From NCBI RefSeq assembly GCF_003060825.1, contig NZ_CP028922.1:573001-637000 (forward strand): DNA of 64,000 nucleotides. The letters are read 5' to 3'. Numbering within the stretch: the first letter of the stretch is position 1; each line of letters starts with the position of its first letter. The notes beneath the pieces are model-generated. The model was not told the DNA's origin, searched no databases, and worked only from the letters and a program-made list of their open reading frames with translations. This document shows, one piece after another, positions 34,127 to 42,214 of the stretch. The stretch comes from Paenibacillus sp. CAA11 (GTDB lineage: Bacteria > Bacillota > Bacilli > Paenibacillales > Paenibacillaceae). The translations under genes and the position numbers were made by a program.

Positions 34127-34864
34127 ATGACCAGCTATCATATTTTAGATATTGTGTTTGATTATAACGGACAGCAGCAGGTGATTCATCCTGTCCTGAT
34201 TCAAGACGGCACGGACACGATCCTTGTCGATTGCGGGTATCCAGATTTCGAACGGCTGCTAGAAGAAGCTATGGCAAAGTATGCGATCCGGCTTGATTCG
34301 TTGAACAAGCTTATCTTGACCCACCATGATATGGATCACATGGGCTCAGCCGCCGCTCTGAAGCGGAAATATCCGCATATAGAGATTGCAGCAAGTGAGG
34401 TAGAAGCCCCTTATGTTAACGGATGTCAGCAGGCACTGCGATTGACACAGGCTGAGGCCTCCCTGGATGACTTGCCAGAGGCTGAGAGGGGGTATGCCGA
34501 GCAGTTCATTCAGTACCTGAAGTCCATTGAAGCTGTAGATGTTGACCGGATTCTGGGGAGCGGGGAGCGCCTGCCTTGGTGCGGCGGCATAGAAGTGGTG
34601 TCTACGCCGGGGCATACGGCAGGGCATATCTCTTTATACTTGCCTGCCAGCAGAGCTCTAATTGCCGGCGATGCCGTTGTAATCGAAGATGACAAGCTGA
34701 ACATTGCGAATCCGGAGTATGCGGATCATTTGGAACAGGCCATTTCGTCTGCTGAGCGCCTGCTTGATTACGACATAGAGCAGCTGGTTTGCTATCATGG
34801 GGGACGATTTCAGGGGGACGTGAAGGAAGCTCTGCGGGAGCTGGTTCGTGAATATCGCGAATAG
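34127..34864 (+). CDS. MBL-fold metallo-hydrolase
   Basis: 245 residues with the metallo-beta-lactamase metal motif THHDMDHMG (HxHxDH form, about 66-74), a second His in STPGHTAGHIS, the bridging Asp in IAGDAV and the last His in CYHGG. No signal peptide. The family covers thiolesterases, lactonases and glyoxalase II-type enzymes, so the substrate stays open. AAGGGGGAGG precedes the ATG. It stands alone between two terminators. Its place among the quinone and flavin genes may be chance. Confidence 0.88.
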   Translation: MTSYHILDIVFDYNGQQQVIHPVLIQDGTDTILVDCGYPDFERLLEEAMAKYAIRLDSLNKLILTHHDMDHMGSAAALKRKYPHIEIAASEVEAPYVNGCQQALRLTQAEASLDDLPEAERGYAEQFIQYLKSIEAVDVDRILGSGERLPWCGGIEVVSTPGHTAGHISLYLPASRALIAGDAVVIEDDKLNIANPEYADHLEQAISSAERLLDYDIEQLVCYHGGRFQGDVKEALRELVREYRE

Positions 34865-34964
34865 GATGCTGACTTCTGGCTCTGGCTCCTATGAGTCGAA
34901 TGAGGGTTAAGAGGACTGCTGTATTGTCGGTCATAATTTAGAAGGCTCATTTATTATGTATTCT

Positions 34965-35001
34965 GCCTGTCTCAAGCTTGAAGCTTGGGACAGGCTTTTT
35001 T
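34965..35001 (+). terminator. Terminator after the MBL-fold gene
   Basis: GCCTGTCTCAAGC / GCTTGGGACAGGC stem followed by TTTTTTT. Confidence 0.85.
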
Positions 35002-35055
35002 AGCATGGCGAATGATATATAAGGAGCAGGCAAACGAGGCAAACAGTAACTTTAC

Positions 35056-35787
35056 CTACCTGTTATAATGCGCAGGATTCTGCTGCGGCCCGTAAGCGCC
35101 TTGAGCATAGGCGGTATAGGCTTGCGGATTGTAGCCGTAAGGAGCATAGCTTGACTGGCTATAGCCCTGCTGATGATAGGTTGGCAGGGGATAAGGCTGC
35201 CCTGTCTGACCATACTCTGCGGGAGAAGCATATGCTGCTCCGGTTGGCGGGCAGTCCTTCGGCATCGGCGGACCGATGATCGTGGTCTGCTGAATGGGGG
35301 CCAGCGCTTCCCGCATCAGCGGTTCGTTCAGGCCATAGGCATGAGTCCAGGCGTGAGGCGGCGTTAACCGCAAAATGTCTGAGCCGAAGATCACCTCCGG
35401 CGTATCCGTGTCAAAGATAGCCAGCAGGTGGGTGCGAGGCGTGGTCGCAATCTCGTAATGCCACCAGCCTTGCGGTACATTGGCAACCTGGCCAGGCTTG
35501 ATGGGCAGCTCGATGAGCTCTTTTCTAAATGGGTCCATGAGGGAGACAACCGCCTCCCCGGAAATGCAGTAGACGAGTTCGGAGGCATTCTGGTGATAAT
35601 GCGGCTCTACGACGTTTCCTTGGGTCAAGTAGATATCCAGCAGTGAGCTGCTGCCTAGGGATTTTAGCTGTTGAATGCCTAGTGCCAGAATGTAGTTATG
35701 AGGGTCCTTTTGGTAAAAGACGTTATACCTTAAGTCATAGGTGAATTCTCCGGCGTAAGGGGTGTGCTGTACGTGAGGGATGGTCAA
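35056..35787 (-). CDS. Cupin-domain protein with Tyr/Gln/Pro-rich tail
   Basis: 243 residues from a TTG start, eight to nine bases after AGGGAG. The cupin core is clear: EPHYHQNASELVYCISGEAVV (first metal motif) and ANVPQGWWHYEIA (second). It is followed by a linker and a low-complexity tail of about 60 residues rich in Tyr, Gln, Pro and Gly (TYHQQGYSQSSYAPYG). Cupins with such tails occur among oxalate decarboxylase-like spore coat proteins of bacilli, so a spore-surface role is plausible but not shown. Single gene downstream of the hepS-hepT terminator. Confidence 0.78.
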   Translation of the reverse strand: MTIPHVQHTPYAGEFTYDLRYNVFYQKDPHNYILALGIQQLKSLGSSSLLDIYLTQGNVVEPHYHQNASELVYCISGEAVVSLMDPFRKELIELPIKPGQVANVPQGWWHYEIATTPRTHLLAIFDTDTPEVIFGSDILRLTPPHAWTHAYGLNEPLMREALAPIQQTTIIGPPMPKDCPPTGAAYASPAEYGQTGQPYPLPTYHQQGYSQSSYAPYGYNPQAYTAYAQGAYGPQQNPAHYNR

Positions 35788-35883
35788 TTTTCATCTCCCT
35801 GCCTTTCGTGAATTACTGGGTAAGAACCTATGCCCTCAATGTATTCATGGATATGGGCGATTGTCACAAGTGATTTAACACAA

Positions 35884-35925
35884 AACGCCGAGCCCCCAAA
35901 GAATAGAAGGACTCGGCATTTTATA
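35884..35925 (-). terminator. Terminator of the pplA-ndh2-hepS-hepT unit
   Basis: On the minus strand, TGCCGAGTCC pairs with GGGCTCGGCG and is followed by TTTTGTGTT. It lies 25 bp past the hepT stop. Confidence 0.8.
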
Positions 35926-35949
35926 ATATTGCATTAGTTTGTATTAGCT

Positions 35950-36930
35950 TCAATAACTACGGCCTGCAAAATAGTTAAGCAGCACACGAAGATCCTGATG
36001 GGCCGGATAATCGGCCAACTGCAGAATGATAGCCTCAGCCTCACCCAGGAACTGCTGGCTGAGCGATTCTGCGCGTTCCAGTGCGCCGCTGGCAGTAATG
36101 GCGGCGAGCACGAGCTCTACCTCTTCGGCAGAGGAGGCCGGACCGATGGAACGGATGAGCGGGGCAAGCTCTGGATCTTCCAAAGCATACAGCACGGGAA
36201 GCGTGACCTGACCCTGCCTAAGGTCGCTGCCTGCCGGCTTGCCCAGCTGCTGGGAGGAGCTGGTGAAGTCCAGAATGTCATCCCGGATTTGGAAGGATAG
36301 TCCGAGCTTCTCTCCAAAAGTGTACAGCAGCTCGGCTGTCTCATTTGTTGCTTTGGCTGCTAAGGCGCCGATCTTTAAGCAGGAGGCGATAAGCTGGGCG
36401 GTTTTGTTCTTCGATTTCGCCAAATAATCGTCCAGGGTCTGATTATAATCGAACGCGTGGGACAGCTGCTGATATTCCCCGATGCACAGCTGGGTTGTAG
36501 CGATCGAAGAGAGATCATAAGCATAGCGCTCTCGCTCAGCGGAATAGATGGAGATCAGCTCAATCACCCTGGCCGACATATAGTTGCCGATATGAATGGC
36601 CTCCTGGACGCCGAACTGCATGTGCAGAGCAGGTTGGCCGCGCCGCATAGGAGAGTTGTCGATCACATCATCGTGGATTAGTGAAGCGGCGTGAATAAAC
36701 TCGGCGGCTGCGGCCAATCTGAGCAGCTTGCCCTTGTCCGGAGACGGGCCGAAGCGGCTGCCTACGAGAACCATTAACGGCCGCACCCGCTTGCCGCCGG
36801 AGCGGACAAGCTGTGTAATGCCGCGGGCAATAACTGAAGACCTGGGGACATCCTTATCCAGTTTGACGATATGTTCAATTTCTCGGTCGATGGATTTCAC
36901 GGAGAGGTTCAGTGCTTCGTCCAGCTTCAT
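35950..36930 (-). CDS. hepT: Polyprenyl diphosphate synthase, large subunit (HepT; DmkB-like role)
   Basis: 326-residue trans-isoprenyl diphosphate synthase. Both Asp-rich motifs are present: LIHDDVIDNSPMRRG (FARM) and DDILDF (SARM), with GGKRVRP near residue 48 for substrate binding. Together with the HepS-like protein encoded just upstream it should make heptaprenyl diphosphate, the side chain of (demethyl)menaquinone. The DmkB gene of the Listeria electron-transfer locus is of this family. The main menaquinone copy (beside menG in bacilli) would lie elsewhere, so this is probably a dedicated paralogue. Confidence 0.92.
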   Translation of the reverse strand: MKLDEALNLSVKSIDREIEHIVKLDKDVPRSSVIARGITQLVRSGGKRVRPLMVLVGSRFGPSPDKGKLLRLAAAAEFIHAASLIHDDVIDNSPMRRGQPALHMQFGVQEAIHIGNYMSARVIELISIYSAERERYAYDLSSIATTQLCIGEYQQLSHAFDYNQTLDDYLAKSKNKTAQLIASCLKIGALAAKATNETAELLYTFGEKLGLSFQIRDDILDFTSSSQQLGKPAGSDLRQGQVTLPVLYALEDPELAPLIRSIGPASSAEEVELVLAAITASGALERAESLSQQFLGEAEAIILQLADYPAHQDLRVLLNYFAGRSY

Positions 36931-36984
36931 AAGATTCCCTCCAGTAATGTGACTAAGGCAAATGGATCGTTTCTAGTCATCGTC

Positions 36985-37431
36985 TTAAATGGCTTGAACA
37001 GTAGGGTGATTCCGCTCAGCTTCGAGCTGCAGAAAATTCTTCATGCCTTTCAGCAACAGCTCATCGGCCGGATGTCCTTCTGTACGATGGATTTGAATTT
37101 GTTTGACCGTTCTGGCCAGAGCTTGGAGAAGATCGTATTCTCCCCATTTCAGAGCCAGCTGCATGTAAAAGCTGTATAGATAGTCGCCGTCCAGCACACT
37201 GCGGGTTAGCTCCATGCCAGAGCCCTGACAGCAGTCATGCCGAAGGAGGGCGAACTTGATTGCAAGGTAAAGGGATAAAAGACGGGTCTGACGGGTCTTC
37301 GTGATGCTAGAGCGTTGAAGCATTTGTGCCATAGGCAGCAGCTGCTCCTGGCTGATATCCAGAACAATGCCGGCCTCGGGCGACAGTTCGCCCTGCAATA
37401 AATTTATTGCATCTTGTATGAGTTCAGTCAT
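36985..37431 (-). CDS. hepS: Heptaprenyl diphosphate synthase component I-like (HepS)
   Basis: 148 residues, shorter than Bacillus HepS (about 250). The central segment VLDGDYLYSFYMQLALKWGEYDLLQALARTV fits the HEPPP_synt_1 pattern (L-x-GDY-x-S...LA...GD...I..LA). The small subunit sets chain length by pairing with HepT. It lies 54 bp upstream of hepT on the same strand, preceded by AAGGAGTG. Its own promoter region is tiny, since the ndh2 terminator ends only about 40 bp upstream, so expression probably relies on readthrough. Assignment is by pattern and context. Confidence 0.7.
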   Translation of the reverse strand: MTELIQDAINLLQGELSPEAGIVLDISQEQLLPMAQMLQRSSITKTRQTRLLSLYLAIKFALLRHDCCQGSGMELTRSVLDGDYLYSFYMQLALKWGEYDLLQALARTVKQIQIHRTEGHPADELLLKGMKNFLQLEAERNHPTVQAI

Positions 37432-37470
37432 CTTAAGGCACTCCTTACCCGCACCGATGTCGGCGTTGTT

Positions 37471-37508
37471 AAAAAGGGGAGTAATGCGTTAATCCGCATT
37501 ACTCCTTT
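37471..37508 (-). terminator. Terminator between ndh2 and hepS (possible attenuator)
   Basis: On the minus strand, AAAGGAGTAATGCG pairs with CGCATTACTCC and is followed by CCTTTTT. Only about 40 bp separate it from hepS, so it probably lowers hepS-hepT expression and does not isolate it. Confidence 0.75.
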
Positions 37509-37550
37509 GATGTTTATGGGAGAAATTTAATCATCAATCATGATATGACT

Positions 37551-39428
37551 CTATTCGGTATAAAGGTACCATTTCCTCACAATAGGGATACGGCGCCACT
37601 GCTTCTTAAGCCATGGAAGCACATAATAGTCCAGACCGAACATGCTGCCCGATCCGCCGATCAAAGCGATGCCTGCGGCGAGGTACCATAGCATCTCTGT
37701 CGATGCCATGCTGGAGCTCCAGATCATGATGCCTAGACCGACTGTGGCGATGGAAGATATTGCGGTGAACAATCCGACAATCAGCAGTACACCGATACAG
37801 ATCTCTGCGATGACCATACAGAATTGGAATACGGTAGCCAGGCTGGTGTAGCCGCCATCGGCATTATAGAAGAAGATATCCATGAAGCCGTTAACCATGT
37901 TGGTAATAAAGTGCGGTACTGGCATAGCCTCTACGGCTTCCTTGGCACTGGTGACCGCTGAAGCGGCTGTTTGAGCATCTACGGTCGTCGATACCGCTTC
38001 CGAAGCCTGACTGGCTGCTGTTACAGCATCCGAGGCGTGGGGGGAAGGCGGGATCAAGAAGATGTTATTAGGATCTTTCCAAATCTTCGGCAGCTTATCC
38101 AGCCCTTCGGCCAGCCACTTATAGCCCACAAAAACGCGAAGCGGAAGCAGCCAGAAGTTTGGGGAGCGCTTGGAGAAATGCCCGCCCACAAAGCTGCGAC
38201 GGTTGTTCACATGGAAGAACTCATGCATCATGTAGGTCCATACTTTGTTGAACCCGGCAACCGTAAATAAATAATACAAATTGATCAGGTGCTTACAGAA
38301 CATGGCGAAGAATCCGCTGACTTGGAACATCTTATTCGGAAGGCCGACGTTGGCAACGCCATAGCGGCTGCCGATGCTGACCATGGTGCCGTGGAAGCCC
38401 GGTTTGTAGGATTTCTTCGGTTTGCCATGAACGTCTGCATAAATGTTGTGAGCGATCAGAGGTCCTGCCTGCTCCGCATTCTCAACCATTTGCGGAACGG
38501 GGCGCGTCTCGCCTTCAGGAATATAGAAGATGTTATCGCCAACGACATACACATCTTCATGATCTATGCTCTGCAGCTTGTCATTGGTGACAATCCGCTT
38601 GCGTCCCTGCTGCTGCACGTCCAGGCTGCCCACGAGATCCGAGCCCTCGACACCTGCGGTCCATACGATAGTGTCCGCTTCGAGCTCCTTCTCACCGAGC
38701 AGTACGCTGTCTTTGGTCACGCCCGTAATCTTGGCGCTAGTAATAATCTCTACGCCCTTCTTCTCCAGATAGCGTGCGGCTTTAGCAATAAGCTTGTCAG
38801 GCAGAATTGGCAGGATCTTCGGTGCCATATCCGCTACAACCAGACGCACTTCTTCGCGCTTGATATAGAACTCCTTGCAGAGTTCATCGCGGAATTCTGT
38901 CATCTCACCGATTAATTCCACCCCGGTAAAGCCTGCTCCAACGACAACGAAGGAGAGTTTCTTGCGTCTGATCTCAGGATCAGTCTCCTTGGCCGCTTCT
39001 CCGAACTTCTGGCGGATCTGGGCCTTCAGGCGAATAGCATCCTCATAGGACCATAGGGTCAGTGAATTCTGTTCGGCACCCGGGATGCCAAAGAATGTAG
39101 GCTTACATCCTGTACCGATGACCAGGTAGTCGTAGTCATAGACGGTCTCGCTTGAGCGCAGCTGTTTGGCTCCAAAGTCGATGGTCTCGATATTGTCGAG
39201 CACCACATCTACTTTGCGGCCTTCGAACATCTTCTTCAGCTCAATCTTCACCGAGTCTTCAGGGGCACGGTTTGCAGCAACCTCGTGCAGCTCTGTGAGG
39301 AGCGTATGATACGGGTTGCGGTCTATCAATTGAATCTGTATATCTTTGTCTTTCTTGAATTTCTTGGCCAGATGCTTACCGGTGACAACGCCGCCGTAAC
39401 CGCCGCCAAGGAGTACGATTTTCTTCAA
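37551..39428 (-). CDS. ndh2: Type II NADH dehydrogenase with C-terminal DoxX-like membrane domain (Ndh2 of EET)
   Basis: 625 residues from the TTG at 39428 after GAAGGTGA; a GTG three codons upstream lies inside that site. Residues 1-400 are an NDH-2: FAD site LLGGGYGGVVTGKHL, NADH site VVGAGFTGVELIGEM, and VYVVGDN. An Ala/Thr/Ser-rich linker (about 470-505) leads to a four-helix DoxX/terminal-oxidase-like part (about 510-610). Ordinary NDH-2 enzymes are about 400 residues. A ~626-residue form with an added membrane domain is characteristic of Ndh2 in the Listeria extracellular electron transfer locus. It should pass electrons from NADH to demethylmenaquinone. Downstream of the FMN-binding lipoprotein, 46 bp away. 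Confidence 0.92.
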   Translation of the reverse strand: MKKIVLLGGGYGGVVTGKHLAKKFKKDKDIQIQLIDRNPYHTLLTELHEVAANRAPEDSVKIELKKMFEGRKVDVVLDNIETIDFGAKQLRSSETVYDYDYLVIGTGCKPTFFGIPGAEQNSLTLWSYEDAIRLKAQIRQKFGEAAKETDPEIRRKKLSFVVVGAGFTGVELIGEMTEFRDELCKEFYIKREEVRLVVADMAPKILPILPDKLIAKAARYLEKKGVEIITSAKITGVTKDSVLLGEKELEADTIVWTAGVEGSDLVGSLDVQQQGRKRIVTNDKLQSIDHEDVYVVGDNIFYIPEGETRPVPQMVENAEQAGPLIAHNIYADVHGKPKKSYKPGFHGTMVSIGSRYGVANVGLPNKMFQVSGFFAMFCKHLINLYYLFTVAGFNKVWTYMMHEFFHVNNRRSFVGGHFSKRSPNFWLLPLRVFVGYKWLAEGLDKLPKIWKDPNNIFLIPPSPHASDAVTAASQASEAVSTTVDAQTAASAVTSAKEAVEAMPVPHFITNMVNGFMDIFFYNADGGYTSLATVFQFCMVIAEICIGVLLIVGLFTAISSIATVGLGIMIWSSSMASTEMLWYLAAGIALIGGSGSMFGLDYYVLPWLKKQWRRIPIVRKWYLYTE

Positions 39429-39483
39429 AAGGCTCACCTTCTTTACTTAAACTGACTTCTCGGTAGGTCGTTCCTAAGCCGAA

Positions 39484-40398
39484 TTACTTGGCTTGCTCAA
39501 GAGCTTTGCCTGCAAGCTCGAAGTACTCTTTCAAATGAATAGTAGCACCGGAGATGGCGTCAGTTTTGCCTTCAGCATCGAAAGTGATGTCGGCAGGATC
39601 TTGCTTTTCAACAAGATAAGCTTCAGCTTTGGCTGCTTCTTCATGCCATTCTGCTTGAGCGCCGCCAGCCTTCATGCCGTATTTACCTTCCATGGAATTC
39701 GTCTTCTTGTCTTCGCCTTTGGCGTTCACACCGCTGAAGTTCACCTTCACGATCTTGCCTGCAGCCACAACAACGTCAACAGTGGATTTCCAGCCGGATT
39801 CTTTGTCAAAGTCAGCGCCTTCGGCATGATAAGTGCCGTCTTTGTACTTACCTGCTTCTACAGGACCTGCGCTAAGCGCTTTCTCAGCCAGCTGGAAAAA
39901 CTCGCCTACGTGGATGGATACGCCGGAGATGGCATCGGTCTTGCCTTCATTATTAACGGTTACGGCTTTAGGATCTTGCTTCTCCACCAGATAAGCTTCA
40001 GCTTTCTCGGCTTGTTCATGCCATTCGGAGGAAGCGCCGCCGGCTTTCATGCCGTATTTACCGTCTTTGGAGTAGGTAACTTTGTCTACGCCTATTTTCT
40101 CATTAGTTGCATTCCATTTGGCATCCGTGATTTTGCCCCCGGATACGGTAAGCACAACGTAAGATTGCCAGCCTGTCTTGGCGTCAGGTTCGCCTTGAGC
40201 GAAATAAGTGCCGTCCTTATAAGTGCCTTCCGCAGCTTTGTCGGTACTTGCGTTCGTGCTGCCTGAATTGGTTGTAGTGGCTGGGGCACTGTTCCCATTC
40301 GCAGACTTATTGCTGTTGCCGTTATCGGAACCGCAGCCTGCCAGAAGTCCCAAGAGCAGAGCACTGCTGAGAATAACGGATGTTTTTTTCATGTTCAT
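39484..40398 (-). CDS. pplA: FMN-binding lipoprotein with two FMN_bind domains (PplA-like)
   Basis: 304 residues from the ATG at 40398, eight bases after GGAGG. Lipobox LLAGC (Cys about 21), then a Ser/Thr/Asn-rich linker of about 40 residues and two tandem FMN_bind domains that repeat each other (KYGMKAGGA, EWHEQAEKAEAYLVEKQDP in both). The flavinylation motifs are DAISGVS (domain 1) and DAISGAT (domain 2); FMN joins the last Ser/Thr through ApbE. PplA of Listeria is a two-domain lipoprotein of this kind and carries electrons to extracellular Fe(III) or other acceptors. First gene of the pplA-ndh2 operon. Confidence 0.93.
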   Translation of the reverse strand: MNMKKTSVILSSALLLGLLAGCGSDNGNSNKSANGNSAPATTTNSGSTNASTDKAAEGTYKDGTYFAQGEPDAKTGWQSYVVLTVSGGKITDAKWNATNEKIGVDKVTYSKDGKYGMKAGGASSEWHEQAEKAEAYLVEKQDPKAVTVNNEGKTDAISGVSIHVGEFFQLAEKALSAGPVEAGKYKDGTYHAEGADFDKESGWKSTVDVVVAAGKIVKVNFSGVNAKGEDKKTNSMEGKYGMKAGGAQAEWHEEAAKAEAYLVEKQDPADITFDAEGKTDAISGATIHLKEYFELAGKALEQAK

Positions 40399-40437
40399 GA
40401 TCATGACCTCCAATTAATATGAAAAATAATTTATATA

Positions 40438-40459
40438 TTAAAATGTGTAGACATTTTAA
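40438..40459. repeat. Palindrome in the pplA leader
   Basis: TTAAAATGT-GTAG-ACATTTTAA, perfect 9-bp arms, about 40 bp before the pplA start and within the predicted leader. It could be an operator or an mRNA hairpin. Confidence 0.6.
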
Positions 40460-40537
40460 TAACAAAAGTAAGGGGAAAGACCTAAGAAGTAGGAAGGGGA
40501 AAGGCCTGAAGGTAGTTTGAATTTACCAGTCGAGGGC

Positions 40538-40580
40538 ATTTTAGCATATAAAGTATTACCCTTATGTGAAAAAAATCACT
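40538..40580 (-). promoter_or_regulatory. FNR/CRP-type activator site and promoter of pplA-ndh2
   Basis: The 16-mer at 40565-40580 reads AGTGATTTTTTTCACA on the minus strand (TGTGA-N6-TCACT on plus), 9 of 10 to the FNR half-site consensus. An extended -10, TGCTAAAAT, has its hexamer at 40543-40538. The distance puts the palindrome centre at exactly -41.5, and there is no good -35 hexamer: the class II activator layout. Start site expected near 40531, giving a leader of about 130 nt. Confidence 0.65.
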
Positions 40581-40595
40581 TGGTGTGTGACAAAT

Positions 40596-40636
40596 AAAAC
40601 CCTACCGTTTAGAATGCTTACATGCGGCAGGGTTTT
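40596..40636 (-). terminator. Terminator of the antiporter gene
   Basis: On the minus strand, AAAACCCTGCCG pairs with CGGTAGGGTTTT (one mismatch) and is followed by ATTTG. It separates the antiporter from pplA. Confidence 0.75.
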
Positions 40637-40660
40637 CTAGAGTTTTAGAATTAAAAAATT

Positions 40661-42214
40661 TTAATTTTTCTTGGTTGAATCTTGTTCCGAAGGGGGGGCG
40701 TTCACACCAGGCTCTGTTGGCTGCTTAATAAGTTCAGGTTCCGGAACAACGGGCATGAAGGGGGTCTCCTGGAAGCTGAACACTTCTTTGATTCGCTTGC
40801 GTTCTGTCTTGGGGCTGAGGATATAAAGAGTATCCCCCTCTTCGATCACGGTGTTCCCTCGGGGGGTGACAATCTGTTCGCCGCGAATGACAGCGGTCAC
40901 AAGCACATCTTCCGGAAGCCCTAAGTTTTGAATCTCGCGGCCGATGACCCGCATTCCTGCATGGATATGCAGATGGTTAATTTCCGATTTAGTCTTGCCT
41001 AGCGAGACGAGCTCCAGCAGCGAATGCGTGTTGCTTCCAGCTTCATTCGCGAGCCCCAACCGAACGGCCAGCGGTGAGATGGTGGCCCCCTGGATGACTG
41101 CGGAGGTCAGAATGACGAAGAAGACGACGTTGAAGAATAGCTGACCGTGTTCAAGCTGTGCCAGCAAAGGGTAGGTGGCCAGCACGATAGGAACGGCGCC
41201 TCGAAGTCCGGCCCATGAGATGAGGATCATGTCTTTGAAGCCGAATTTGGAGAACAGCAGGCTGAGCAGAACACCGATCGGCCGGGCAATGAACATCAGG
41301 ATCAGGGAGAGAGCCAGCCCCGGAAGAATAATTTGATACAGCTGGGCAGGAAATACAAGCAGTCCCAGCAGGGTGAACATCGTAATCTGCATGATCCAGC
41401 CAAAGCCTTTGTTGAACTGCAGGATGGACTGGCGGTAAGTCAGGTCACTATTACCCAGGACCAGGGCCATTACGTACACTGCCAGAAGGCCGCTTCCGTG
41501 GGCAGCTGAAGTTACACCGTAGGTGAGAATGGCGAAGGCCACGGCCATGACGGGGTACAGGCCCGAGGAATCAAAGTCCATTTTGTTGATGAATTTGACA
41601 CCCAGCCAGCCTAGAATAAGCCCCAGGCCGAGCCCGAGACCCATTTCCAGAATAAAAGAGAGAAACAGCTCTATAATCGGTTGATCGGGATGCTGAATCC
41701 ACTCGATTAAGGTAACGGTCAGGAAGACAGCCATGGGATCATTGCTGCCAGACTCTGCCTCCAGCGTTGACGTAATCCGCTCTTTAATGTTCTTGCCGCT
41801 TAGGACAGAGAATACCGCGGCTGCATCTGTGGAGCCGACAATGGCTCCGAATAGAAGCCCGTCTATCAAGGGAACGCCGAGAATATATGCTGCGCAAAGC
41901 CCCATGATCACTGTAGTAATCAGTACCCCAAGGGTAGCCAGCGATAGGGCGCTTGGAATTACGGGTTTGATGGTAACGTATTTCGTCTGCATGCCTCCAT
42001 CGAACAAAATGATAATCAGCGCGAAGGTGCCGACCAGCTGAGTGAGGAAGACATTATCAAAATATATAAACCGGCTGAGTACCATCCCAATGACGATAAA
42101 GAAAACCAGTGAAGGCAGGCCAAACCGGCTGGAGAATTTGGTGGATAGTACACCCACGAGCAGAAGGCCAGCCAGCAGTATAATGATATAATCTGTTAAT
42201 GTGGTTAAGTGCAA
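40661..42214 (-). CDS. CPA1-type K+(Na+)/H+ antiporter with TrkA_C domain (NhaP2/CvrA-like)
   Basis: 517 residues from a TTG start after GGGAGGA. About 12 helices fill residues 5-400, with LFDGGMQTKY and the ion-binding segment LEAESGSNDPMAV (Asn-Asp pair typical of CPA1). The cytoplasmic tail carries a TrkA_C/RCK_C domain (about 405-485), which is usual in CvrA/NhaP2 antiporters and lets nucleotides or c-di-AMP regulate them. A charged, Pro-rich end follows. Single gene between two terminators. Ion preference cannot be read from the sequence. Confidence 0.92.
   Translation of the reverse strand: MHLTTLTDYIIILLAGLLLVGVLSTKFSSRFGLPSLVFFIVIGMVLSRFIYFDNVFLTQLVGTFALIIILFDGGMQTKYVTIKPVIPSALSLATLGVLITTVIMGLCAAYILGVPLIDGLLFGAIVGSTDAAAVFSVLSGKNIKERITSTLEAESGSNDPMAVFLTVTLIEWIQHPDQPIIELFLSFILEMGLGLGLGLILGWLGVKFINKMDFDSSGLYPVMAVAFAILTYGVTSAAHGSGLLAVYVMALVLGNSDLTYRQSILQFNKGFGWIMQITMFTLLGLLVFPAQLYQIILPGLALSLILMFIARPIGVLLSLLFSKFGFKDMILISWAGLRGAVPIVLATYPLLAQLEHGQLFFNVVFFVILTSAVIQGATISPLAVRLGLANEAGSNTHSLLELVSLGKTKSEINHLHIHAGMRVIGREIQNLGLPEDVLVTAVIRGEQIVTPRGNTVIEEGDTLYILSPKTERKRIKEVFSFQETPFMPVVPEPELIKQPTEPGVNAPPSEQDSTKKN

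Noticed and set aside
35858-35876. FNR-like site near the cupin gene (TCACAAGTGA)
   Set aside because: Half-sites are in the opposite order with a two-base gap, unlike TGTGA-N6-TCACA.
38289-38915. 208-codon plus-strand frame opposite ndh2
   Set aside because: Antisense to a clear NDH-2 with intact motifs.
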